NCBI RefSeq assembly: GCF_013623835.1
Contig: NZ_JABKDE010000003.1
Span: 372,001 to 436,000, forward strand
Length of the DNA: 64,000 nucleotides
Direction of reading: 5' to 3'
Origin: Brevibacterium oceani
GTDB taxonomy: Bacteria; Actinomycetota; Actinomycetes; Actinomycetales; Brevibacteriaceae
The notes beneath the pieces are model-generated. The model was not told the origin of the DNA. It did not search any database and saw only the letters and a list, made by a program, of their open reading frames with translations. The position numbers were made by a program, and so were the translations under genes. Within the stretch, counting starts at the first letter, position 1, and each line of letters begins with the position of its first letter. Below, piece after piece: positions 51,789 through 59,806 of the stretch.

Positions 51789-53044
51789 GACCGATCGGCA
51801 TCGACGACATCGAACTGGCCACCGCGCACCACGTGGTCGACCTCTCCACCCTCGCCGAGGCGACCGGAACCGATCCGAACAAGTTCCGCCTCGGACTCGG
51901 CCAGGATCAGTTCAGCTTCCCCGCCCCCGACGAGGACGCCGTCACGATGGGTGCGGCCGCGGCTGCCCCGATCATCGAACGATGCGGCACCGAGGGCATT
52001 CGCACTCTGCTCTTCGCCACGGAGTCGGGAATCGACCAGTCGAAGGCCGCGGGGATCTCCGTGCACAAGTTGCTCGGCCTGCCCTCGCAGGTCCGGGTCA
52101 CCGAGTTCAAGGAAGCCTGCTTCGCGGGAACCGCCGCGCTGCAGGCGGCGATCGGCATCGTCAGCCGCAACCCGGGCGAGCGCGTGCTCGTCATCGCCTC
52201 CGACGTCGCCCGCTACGAACTCGACTCCCCCGGTGAGCCCACGCAGGGTGCCGGTGCCGTGGCGATGCTCGTCTCCGCCGATCCGCGGCTGATCGAGATC
52301 GAGCAGGTCTCCGGTCTCTTCGCCGCCGACGTCGACGATTTCTGGCGACCCAACGATTCGACGACGGCGATCGTCGACGGCGGACTCTCGGTCACCGCGT
52401 ACCTCGACGCTCTGTCCGGGGCGTGGGACGACCTGCAGGAGCAGGGAGGACCGGCACTTGCCGAGATCGACCGGATCCTCTACCACCAGCCGTTCACGAA
52501 GATGGCGAAGAAGGCCCAGCTCCACCTCGGGCAGCATGCCGGCGAGGAACTCAGCTGCGACCTCCCGGAGATCGGTGCCGACGGCGTCGCACGGGTGGGC
52601 TCGCAGGACGCCGCATCGGCCGATCGACAGGGCGCCGCCGGGGAGGCGCCCGGCACGCCCCGCGATACGGGCCTGGCGACGAGCACGCTGTACAACCGCC
52701 GTCTCGGCAACACCTACACCGCCTCGGTGTTCGCAGCGCTTGCCGCCCTGCTCGATCACGATGACGACCTCGAAGGGCGTCGGATCGGGTTCTTCAGCTA
52801 CGGTTCGGGCAGCGCGAGCGAGTTCTTCACCGGACGCGTCCTGCCCGGCTATGCCTCGCGGTCGCGCCGCGATGACGTCGCGGAGGCCCTCGATGCCCGC
52901 GTCCCGCTGAGCGTCGAGGCCTACCGTGCGCTGCACTCCACGGTGCTCGGAAGCGCCGACGATGTCGAGACCCCGCGAGTCACCTCGGCGCCGTTCCGCT
53001 TCGCCGGGGTCAAGGGCCGCGCTCGCGTCTACGAACGCAGCTGA
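51785..53044 (+). CDS. mvaS: HMG-CoA synthase
   Basis: This 419-residue thiolase-fold enzyme joins acetyl-CoA and acetoacetyl-CoA to HMG-CoA. The nucleophile Cys is in EFKEACFAGTAALQAA, the general base Glu in LLFATESGIDQSKAAGI and the His in ILYHQPFTKMAKKAQL. A loop rich in Ala/Gly (SADRQGAAGEAPGTPRDTG) is inserted before the C-terminal segment. ATG 51785 overlaps the mvaA stop, completing a chain of six overlapping genes. It is the first committed step although last in the operon. Confidence 0.93.
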   Translation: MRPIGIDDIELATAHHVVDLSTLAEATGTDPNKFRLGLGQDQFSFPAPDEDAVTMGAAAAAPIIERCGTEGIRTLLFATESGIDQSKAAGISVHKLLGLPSQVRVTEFKEACFAGTAALQAAIGIVSRNPGERVLVIASDVARYELDSPGEPTQGAGAVAMLVSADPRLIEIEQVSGLFAADVDDFWRPNDSTTAIVDGGLSVTAYLDALSGAWDDLQEQGGPALAEIDRILYHQPFTKMAKKAQLHLGQHAGEELSCDLPEIGADGVARVGSQDAASADRQGAAGEAPGTPRDTGLATSTLYNRRLGNTYTASVFAALAALLDHDDDLEGRRIGFFSYGSGSASEFFTGRVLPGYASRSRRDDVAEALDARVPLSVEAYRALHSTVLGSADDVETPRVTSAPFRFAGVKGRARVYERS

Positions 53045-53126
53045 GGCCGAACTCAGGTCGGTACAGTGCCAGCCACCGCGCCAGATCCAGCCCCCTCGTC
53101 GTCACTTCACGCACGATCTCCCGTCA

Positions 53127-53186
53127 TTCAAGGCGGCGCGCACTTTTCGAGTCGTACACGGCTCGAAAAGTGCGCTCCCGCTTGAA
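53127..53186. repeat. Long hairpin of the TTCAAGGCG family, after mvaS
   Basis: The 25-base arms at 53127-53151 and 53162-53186 pair with three mismatches around a 10-base loop. They begin TTCAAGGCG and end CTTGAA, and contain GCGCACTTTTCGAG/CTCGAAAAGTGCGC. The hairpin lies 83 bases after the mvaS stop and resembles the one at 13129-13190. It probably serves as a terminator and may be a dispersed element. Confidence 0.7.
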
Positions 53187-53284
53187 CGACGAGTTTCGAC
53201 CGCGCTCCGCTTCGATCGACGCGCCCCGGCTTGAACGAACACTTCTCGCACACGGTGGCTCTCCCCCGCGAGCGCCACGCATTC

Positions 53285-53346
53285 CGGCACACTTGAGGCC
53301 GAGCAGCCCAGGTTCGGAACTGGGCTCCTCGGCCGAAAGTGTGCCG
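53285..53346. terminator. Imperfect 27-bp hairpin
   Basis: The arms starting CGGCACACTTGAGGCCGAG (53285-53311) and ending AAGTGTGCCG (53320-53346) are complementary at 24 of 27 positions around an 8-base loop. It stands between the mvaS hairpin and the tRNA terminator. It may be a further two-way terminator or a repetitive element; its sequence differs from the TTCAAGGCG type. Confidence 0.6.
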
Positions 53347-53378
53347 AAACCACAGAGAACTATCCGCGAACACGAAAC

Positions 53379-53418
53379 AGCCCCTCACCGAACCCTGTGC
53401 GGGTCCCAGTGAGGGGCT
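53379..53418 (-). terminator. Hairpin terminator after tRNA-Leu
   Basis: AGCCCCTCAC (53379-53388) and GTGAGGGGCT (53409-53418) form a perfect 10-bp stem 12 bases beyond the 3' end of the leftward tRNA-Leu. The position fits a tRNA terminator. The following bases on the minus strand include GTTTCGTG rather than a long T tract. Confidence 0.7.
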
Positions 53419-53430
53419 TGTCGTTCGCTG

Positions 53431-53514
<84 letters not shown>

Positions 53515-53912
53515 GAACAAGAGAAAACTCTAGCATCGAGGGCGCCGAAACAGGAAACCGAGGCGACCGATCGGACGAAAACGTGTCCACCTTCACATTT
53601 CGGCACCGTCTCTCACGGCAGGAAGGCACCGGTCGCTGCCGACGGACGAACACACCACACGTCCGCAATCGCCCAGCGCGCCCCTGCCCCAGACGCCGTC
53701 CCAACCTCCTCATTCCTGCCTGGACGTGCGCCGGGAATCCCAGCACATTGTGGCCCCGAGAACATGCGTGACGTGAGTTGAGAGCCTCACCGCGTTAGGA
53801 TTGGGTGTTGATGTGCCCAGACTGTGCTCGGCCGGGACTTCCTGGTCAGAGGCGACAGACTTGCGTGGCGAAGAGTTCGCCTACGACCGGCAACACCTGA
53901 TGAGGAGGTGCC
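53515..53912. other. Gene-free spacer before the fha-pkn locus
   Basis: This 398-bp gap lies between the tRNA-Leu gene, transcribed leftward, and fhaA, transcribed rightward. It must hold the tRNA promoter on the left and the promoter of the seven-gene signalling locus on the right. The right end contains an AT-richer GTTAGGATTGGG segment about 100 bases before fhaA and a GATGAGGAGG ribosome site. Open frames here have no coding character. Confidence 0.5.
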
Positions 53913-54785
53913 ATGGGGATACTCGATCGCTTCGAGAAGGGGCTGGAGAACGTCGTCAACGGCGCCTTCGCCAAGGCCTTCCGATCACAGGTCGAGCCCG
54001 TCGAACTCGCCGGAGCTCTGCGCCGCGAGGCCGACAACAAGGCAGCCGTGGTCTCCCGCGGCCGGACCCTGACGGCCAACCACTACACCATCGAACTCTC
54101 GCCGACCGATTTCGACCGCCTCTCCGGTCTCGAGTCCGAGCTGCGCTCCGACCTCCGACAGGTCATCGGCGATCACGCCGTCGAGCAGGCCTACAGCTTC
54201 GTCGGCCCCGTCTCCGTCGACTTCTCCCTGGCCGATGACCTCGACACCGGCATGTACCGTGTCGTGTCCTCGACCGAACGCCCCGACGGCTCCCCGGCGG
54301 CCCAGCCGGCCAACCGCGGCGGCTACGACCCGGTCTCGCGTGCCAACCCGATCGTCGGCGAGTCCCCGAATTCCGGTTCCCGTCCCGTGACTCCGCGCCG
54401 CACCCCGGAACCCGCCCGGTCGGCACAGGTCGCCCCCGCGCGGTCGAATCCCGCGGCCCGTCCGGCCCCGGCACCGGCACCCGCCCGAGCCATCGAGGCG
54501 AGCGTGACCATCGACGGTCGCTCCCAGATGCTGCGCCAGGGCACGAACACCTTCGGCCGCTCCTCGTCGAGTTCGGACTTCGTCATCGATGATCCCGGCG
54601 TCTCCCGTCGCCACTTCGAGATCATCGTCGAAGGCGACCACGCCACCGCCAACGACCTCGGCTCGACGAACGGCACACTCCTGCACGGACGCAAGCTGAC
54701 CTCGGCGAACCTCTCCGACGGCGATGTCCTCCTCGCCGGTGAGGCCGAGGTCCACTATCACGAGAGCGAGCGGGACGCCCAGTGA
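53913..54785 (+). CDS. fhaA: FhaA: DUF3662 and FHA domain protein
   Basis: This 290-residue protein has an N-terminal DUF3662 domain (residues ~1-120, ILDRFEKGLENVVNGAFAKA), a Pro/Ala-rich linker and a C-terminal FHA domain (~195-285) with the phosphothreonine-binding elements GTNTFGRSS, DDPGVSRRHFEI and NDLGSTNGTLLHG. FHA domains bind Thr-phosphorylated partners of the neighbouring kinases. In mycobacteria FhaA regulates cell-wall synthesis at the septum and pole. ATG 53913 follows GAGGAGG. It opens the locus and overlaps fhaB by four bases. Confidence 0.92.
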   Translation: MGILDRFEKGLENVVNGAFAKAFRSQVEPVELAGALRREADNKAAVVSRGRTLTANHYTIELSPTDFDRLSGLESELRSDLRQVIGDHAVEQAYSFVGPVSVDFSLADDLDTGMYRVVSSTERPDGSPAAQPANRGGYDPVSRANPIVGESPNSGSRPVTPRRTPEPARSAQVAPARSNPAARPAPAPAPARAIEASVTIDGRSQMLRQGTNTFGRSSSSSDFVIDDPGVSRRHFEIIVEGDHATANDLGSTNGTLLHGRKLTSANLSDGDVLLAGEAEVHYHESERDAQ

Positions 54786-55300
54786 GCGAATTCACCGTCA
54801 CCGTCTTCCGGTTGGCCTTCTTCGTCATCCTCTGGCTCTTCGTCTTAGGCGTCGCCGGGGTCCTCCGCCGCGACATCTTCGGGCCCCGGCGCGCAGGTGC
54901 GAAGCGGGGAGGCCGGAAATCTCGCCGAGGCGGCTCCGCGTCCGCCCCGACACCCCCGCCGACTCCGGCTCCCGCATCCCGGCAGGCTCCCGCGCCGGCC
55001 GCACATGCGCACCCGGGCACCATCCGCGTCACCGACGGCCCTCTGGCCGGTCAGTCCCTCATGCTCTCCGGGGCACCCGTGACCTTCGGTCGCGCCCCCG
55101 ACAACACGATCGTCATCAACGACGACTTCGCCTCCAGCCACCATGCCCGCATCTCCGCGAAGAACGGCGCCTGGCTGCTCGAGGACCTCGGATCGACCAA
55201 CGGCACCATCGTCGACGGCTCACGCATGACCGGACCCATCCAGCTGCGCATCGGCACGCGGATCACCATCGGACATACGACCCTGGAGACCCAATCGTGA
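54782..55300 (+). CDS. fhaB: FhaB/FipA: membrane-anchored FHA domain protein
   Basis: GTG 54782 overlaps the fhaA stop. The 172-residue protein has one N-terminal membrane helix (FRLAFFVILWLFVLGVAGVL), a basic then Pro-rich linker, and an FHA domain (~85-170) with PVTFGRAPDNTIVINDD, SSHHARIS and EDLGSTNGTIVDG. In related actinobacteria this protein binds FtsZ or division partners when phosphorylated. Phosphorylation by the pkn genes of this locus is expected. It overlaps pstP by four bases. Confidence 0.92.
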   Translation: MSEFTVTVFRLAFFVILWLFVLGVAGVLRRDIFGPRRAGAKRGGRKSRRGGSASAPTPPPTPAPASRQAPAPAAHAHPGTIRVTDGPLAGQSLMLSGAPVTFGRAPDNTIVINDDFASSHHARISAKNGAWLLEDLGSTNGTIVDGSRMTGPIQLRIGTRITIGHTTLETQS

Positions 55301-56739
55301 CGACCGGCGGTACCATCACCCTCCGTTCCGCAGCCCGGTCGCACACCGGGCTCGTGCGTAAGAACAACCAGGACTCCGGCTACGCGGGTCCGAACTTCCT
55401 GCTCATCGCCGACGGTATGGGCGGGCACGCCGGAGGAGATGTCGCCTCGGCGATCACGGTGGCCAGGCTCGCCGAACTCGATCGCGAACCCGGCGGCGAG
55501 GACGCCCTGGAGATCCTGCGCACCTCGATCCTCGACGCGAACGACCGCATCGTCCGCGGCGTCGGGGAACAGCCCGAACTCGCGGGCATGGGCACCACCG
55601 TCACCGCGGTGCTGCGCGCACCCGACAACCGCTTCGCACTCGCCCATATCGGCGACTCCCGCGGCTATGTGCTCCGCGATGACAAGCTTCAGCCGATCAC
55701 ACACGACCACACCTTCGTGCAGATGCTCGTCGACGAGGGCCGGATCACCGCCGAGGAGGCCGAGACCCACCCGCAGCGCTCCGTGGTGATGAAGGTCCTC
55801 GGTGACGTCGGCGCCTCCCCCGATCTCGATCTGTCCCTGCGCGAGGCCCAGGTCGGCGACCGCTGGCTGCTCTGCTCCGACGGGCTGACCGGCTTCGCCG
55901 ACCTCGACGACATCACCCGAGTCCTCACCGAGGTGGCCGACCCCGACGAGGCCTGCCGCCAGCTCATCGACCTGGCCCTGGCCGGCGGCGGGGCCGACAA
56001 TGTCACCGTCGTCGTCGGCGACGTGCTCGAAGGAGAGGTGGAGACCCCTGCCGGTGTCTCCGTCGGATCCGTCCACCTCAATCCCCGCTATGCCGCGATC
56101 GGAGCCGACACCGAGGCGGAGGCACCGACCGAGGCCCACCCGAACTACGGGGACGGCGACATTCCCACCGACACCGTGCCCCTGCAGGCAGTGTCCGGTG
56201 ACGACGACGATGAGGCCCGCGACGGAACGACTCAGCCGCTGCACACCGGTTCCGCCGACGCGGCCGCCGGCACTTCGGAAGATGAGGAGGACGACCTCGA
56301 AGACGAGGTCGAGAAAAGGTCCTACCTCGGCTGGATCATCACGGGAATCGTCATCATCGCCCTCGCCGTCGGCGGATTCTTCGCCTACAACTATGTGAGC
56401 AACCAGTACTACGTCGCCGATGACGACGGCAAGGTCTCCCTCTACCGCGGCCTCGACACGACCCTGGGCCCCATCGAGCTGAGTCGCCTCGAGGACACCA
56501 CCGACATCGAGGTCGGCAGCCTCAACACGTATTCGCAGGATCGTCTGCGCGGCTCCATCCCCGCGAACTCCCGGGACGAGGCCGAACGCATCATCGACAA
56601 TCTGCGCAAGGAAGCCGAGCGCACCAGCGGAGTCTCGGGCAACGTCGAGGACTCCACGAGCCCGACCGATCCGGCTCCCTCACCGCCGAACTCGAAGTCA
56701 GCAGACCCCAGTGATGCCATCACCCGGGAGTCGCAGTGA
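55297..56739 (+). CDS. pstP: PstP: PP2C-type Ser/Thr phosphatase
   Basis: GTG 55297 overlaps the fhaB stop; the product has 480 residues. The PP2C catalytic domain (~5-240) shows GLVRKNNQDSG, LIADGMGGHAGGDVASAI, HIGDSRGYVLRDDK, LLCSDGLTG and GGGADNVTVVVGDV, the metal-binding Asp residues intact. An acidic juxtamembrane linker precedes one membrane helix (SYLGWIITGIVIIALAVGGF), and an extracellular tail of ~120 residues follows. It reverses phosphorylation by the locus kinases. Confidence 0.93.
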   Translation: MTTGGTITLRSAARSHTGLVRKNNQDSGYAGPNFLLIADGMGGHAGGDVASAITVARLAELDREPGGEDALEILRTSILDANDRIVRGVGEQPELAGMGTTVTAVLRAPDNRFALAHIGDSRGYVLRDDKLQPITHDHTFVQMLVDEGRITAEEAETHPQRSVVMKVLGDVGASPDLDLSLREAQVGDRWLLCSDGLTGFADLDDITRVLTEVADPDEACRQLIDLALAGGGADNVTVVVGDVLEGEVETPAGVSVGSVHLNPRYAAIGADTEAEAPTEAHPNYGDGDIPTDTVPLQAVSGDDDDEARDGTTQPLHTGSADAAAGTSEDEEDDLEDEVEKRSYLGWIITGIVIIALAVGGFFAYNYVSNQYYVADDDGKVSLYRGLDTTLGPIELSRLEDTTDIEVGSLNTYSQDRLRGSIPANSRDEAERIIDNLRKEAERTSGVSGNVEDSTSPTDPAPSPPNSKSADPSDAITRESQ

Positions 56740-58340
56740 TGTCCCAGGCCCCCTCGCAGACCGCGCGTCCCAGGCCCTATCGTCTGGCCGAGCTCGGTCT
56801 GCTCATCCTCGCCATCGCCATCGCCACCGTCGCCTATGCGCTCGTGGGGCTCGGCGTCGAAGGCACGATCCCGGCCAACGTCTACGGCTACGCAGGATGG
56901 CTGGCCGCACTCGGACTCACCATCCACATCGTCGTCTGGATCAAAGCGAAGTACGCCGACCCCGTCCTCGTGCCCATCGCGGTGCTGCTCAACGGACTCG
57001 GTCTGGCGATGATCTACCGCGTCGACCTCGGCCGCAAGGAATACCTCGGTTCGGGCATGACTCAGCTGATCTGGATGACGCTCGGCGTGGGCCTGGCGAT
57101 CGCCGTGATCTTCATCGTCCGTGACCATCGCTGGCTGCGCCGCTACACCTTCGTGTCCGGCTTCGCAGCCCTCCTCTTCCTCCTCCTGCCGCTCATCCCC
57201 GGTCTCGGAAAGACCATCAACGGTGCGCGCATCTGGATCGGCGTCGGATCGATGTCCTTCCAGCCGGGCGAGATCGCGAAGATCCTGCTCGCGATCTTCT
57301 TCGCCGGCTACCTCGTCAGCTACAAGGATCAGCTCGTGGCCGCCGGACCGAAGATCCTCGGCATCCGATTCCCCCGACTGCGCGACTTCGGACCCATCGT
57401 CATCGCCTGGGTCGCCAGCGTCGGCATCCTCGTCTTCGAGAAGGACCTCGGCACCTCACTGCTGTTCTTCGGCCTCTTCGTCGCGATGCTCTATGTGGCC
57501 ACCTCCAAGGTCTCGTGGATCATCCTCGGCCTCGGCTTCTTCGCCGCCGGTGCGGTGGCCGCGACCTTCCTCTTCACCCACGTGCAGCAGCGTGTGGACG
57601 GTTGGCTCAATGCCCTGACCGCGGAGGAATACAACAAGGAGTTCGGCGGCTCGTATCAGCTCGTCCAGGGCCTGTTCGGCATGTCCAACGGCGGGCTCGT
57701 GGGCACCGGCTTCGGCGAGGGTCGGCCGAACATGGTCCCCTACGCCGAATCCGACTTCATCTACGCGAGCTTCGGCGAGGAGATCGGCCTGGCCGGCCTC
57801 TTCGTCATCCTGCTCTGCTACCTCTTCATCTTCCAGCGCGGCATCCGCACCGCCCAGCAGCTGCGCGACGGCTTCGGCACCCTGCTGGCCACGGGACTGT
57901 CGTTCACGATCGCCCTGCAGGTCTTCGTCGTCGTCGGCGGCGTGACCCGCCTCATCCCGCTGACCGGTCTGACCACGCCGTTCCTTGCCCAGGGCGGCTC
58001 CTCGCTGATTGCGAACTGGATGATCATCGGCCTTCTGCTGCGGATCTCCGACAACGCCCGGCGCCCCGTCGAGGACTTCCACACCGGCGTCCTCAGGATC
58101 ACCGAAGACCCGGAGCCGGCGAAGAAGACCGCACCGGCCGCGGTCGGAACCGGGGCTGCGGTCGGATCGGCCGCCTCGGCGAACCATACCGACGAGGATG
58201 CGCCCACGACGAACCTCAGTCGCGCCGATCGCGAAGCACCGACGACCGACCTCACCTCCGCGGACGACTACGACCCTGCCGACCACCACTCAGCCGAACC
58301 GAACCACACTGGCCGACGCAACAACGGAGGTGAACGATGA
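56736..58340 (+). CDS. rodA: RodA/FtsW-family peptidoglycan polymerase (SEDS protein)
   Basis: This SEDS-family glycosyltransferase (534 residues) polymerises glycan strands for elongation. It has about 12 membrane segments; landmarks are INGARIWIGVGSMSFQPGEI, AKILLAIFFAGYL, VFEKDLGTSLLFFG and PLTGLTTPFLAQGGSSLIAN. The C-terminal ~80 residues are a low-complexity cytoplasmic tail rich in Asp, Thr and Ala. GTG 56736 or ATG 56739 starts it, both overlapping the pstP stop. Its partner transpeptidase pbpA follows with a four-base overlap. Confidence 0.93.
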   Translation: MMSQAPSQTARPRPYRLAELGLLILAIAIATVAYALVGLGVEGTIPANVYGYAGWLAALGLTIHIVVWIKAKYADPVLVPIAVLLNGLGLAMIYRVDLGRKEYLGSGMTQLIWMTLGVGLAIAVIFIVRDHRWLRRYTFVSGFAALLFLLLPLIPGLGKTINGARIWIGVGSMSFQPGEIAKILLAIFFAGYLVSYKDQLVAAGPKILGIRFPRLRDFGPIVIAWVASVGILVFEKDLGTSLLFFGLFVAMLYVATSKVSWIILGLGFFAAGAVAATFLFTHVQQRVDGWLNALTAEEYNKEFGGSYQLVQGLFGMSNGGLVGTGFGEGRPNMVPYAESDFIYASFGEEIGLAGLFVILLCYLFIFQRGIRTAQQLRDGFGTLLATGLSFTIALQVFVVVGGVTRLIPLTGLTTPFLAQGGSSLIANWMIIGLLLRISDNARRPVEDFHTGVLRITEDPEPAKKTAPAAVGTGAAVGSAASANHTDEDAPTTNLSRADREAPTTDLTSADDYDPADHHSAEPNHTGRRNNGGER

Positions 58341-59806
58341 AGAAGCCATTGACGCATATCGCCGTCGTCGGATTCGTCATGTTCGCGCTCCTGTTCGGAT
58401 CGACGAGCTGGGTCCAGTACGTCACCGCGGATTCGCTGAACAACAATCCGCTGAACAACCGTCGGATCCTCGATCAGCTCGCCCGCGACCGCGGCCCGAT
58501 CCTCGTCGACGGCACCCCGATCGCCTATTCGGAGCCCGTCGACGACAAGTACAAGTTCCAGCGCAAGTACGGATCGGAAGGCCTCGACCCCTCGGCGTAC
58601 GCGGCCATCACCGGGTACTACTCGGTGGTGTCCGGAGCCTCGGGCATGGAACGGGCCACCGGCGACTACCTCTCCGGTGACTCCGACGCCCTGTTCTACG
58701 ACAAGGTCGGCAGCTTCTTCACCGGCGAGCAGCCCCGCGGCGCGGCCGTGGAGCTGACGATCGACCCGAAGGTCCAGAAGGCCGCGGTGGACGGACTCGG
58801 CAACCAGAACGGCGCGGCCGTGGCGATCGACCCGAAGACCGGGAAGATCCTCGCCCTGGCCTCGACGCCCGGCTGGGATCCCAACGCGCTGGCCAACCAC
58901 GACACGACCGAAGCCGCCCAGGCGTTCAAGAACCTCGAAGCCGCCGACGGCAAGCCCGCGTACAACCGCGCGATCGGCGGCAACCTCTACCCACCCGGCT
59001 CGACCTTCAAGGTCATCGACGCCGCGGCTGCGCTGGAATCCGGGGACTACACGCCGGACACGGAACTCAACGGACCCGCGAGCCTTGACCTTCCGCAGAC
59101 GACCTCGACGATCGGCAACTCCCATCCGGGGGCCTGCCGAAACGGCGGCAAGCCGACTCTGGCCCAGTCACTCGCCGAATCCTGCAACACCTCGTTCGCC
59201 TCCCTGGGCATGGACCTCGGTGAGGACGCGATCAAGAAGCAGGCGGAGAAGTTCGGCTTCGGCCAGGATCTCGAGATCCCACTCAATGTGACTCCGTCCT
59301 CGTTCCCCTCCGATCTCAATCCGCCCCAGCTGGCGCAGTCGGCGATCGGCCAGTACGAGGTCCGATCGACCCCGATGCAGATGGCGATGGTGACGGCGAG
59401 CATCGCGAACGGCGGAAAGATGATGAAGCCCCAGCTCGTCGACCGGGTGCTCAACGCGAACACTCTCGAGCCGATCGAAGAGACGCGTCCGAAACAGCAG
59501 TCCCGGCCGATCTCCGGTGACACCGCTGACCAGCTGACCGAGATGATGGAGGGCGTCGTCACCGACGGCACCGCCTCGGTGGCGAAGATGGGCGACACGA
59601 AGGTCGCCGCGAAGACCGGCACCGCCCAGCATGCCTCGGGTGCGGCACCCCACGCCTGGTTCATCTCCTTCGCCCCGGCCGACGATCCCAAGATCGCGGT
59701 CGCGGTGGTCGTCGAGAACGGCGGAAACGCGGGCAACGAAGCTTACGGAGCGACGGTCGCCGGACCGATCGCCAAGAACATGATGGAAGCGGTGGTCGAG
59801 AAATGA
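58337..59806 (+). CDS. pbpA: PbpA: class B penicillin-binding protein
   Basis: This 489-residue transpeptidase has an N-terminal membrane anchor (THIAVVGFVMFALLFGSTSW), a dimerisation region and a catalytic domain with SxxK in YPPGSTFKVID, SxN in AESCNTSFASL and KTG in KVAAKTGTAQHASG. It cross-links the glycan made by RodA. Spacing between motifs is normal and all catalytic residues are present. ATG 58337 overlaps the rodA stop, and its stop overlaps the kinase start, continuing the locus. Confidence 0.93.
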   Translation: MKKPLTHIAVVGFVMFALLFGSTSWVQYVTADSLNNNPLNNRRILDQLARDRGPILVDGTPIAYSEPVDDKYKFQRKYGSEGLDPSAYAAITGYYSVVSGASGMERATGDYLSGDSDALFYDKVGSFFTGEQPRGAAVELTIDPKVQKAAVDGLGNQNGAAVAIDPKTGKILALASTPGWDPNALANHDTTEAAQAFKNLEAADGKPAYNRAIGGNLYPPGSTFKVIDAAAALESGDYTPDTELNGPASLDLPQTTSTIGNSHPGACRNGGKPTLAQSLAESCNTSFASLGMDLGEDAIKKQAEKFGFGQDLEIPLNVTPSSFPSDLNPPQLAQSAIGQYEVRSTPMQMAMVTASIANGGKMMKPQLVDRVLNANTLEPIEETRPKQQSRPISGDTADQLTEMMEGVVTDGTASVAKMGDTKVAAKTGTAQHASGAAPHAWFISFAPADDPKIAVAVVVENGGNAGNEAYGATVAGPIAKNMMEAVVEK

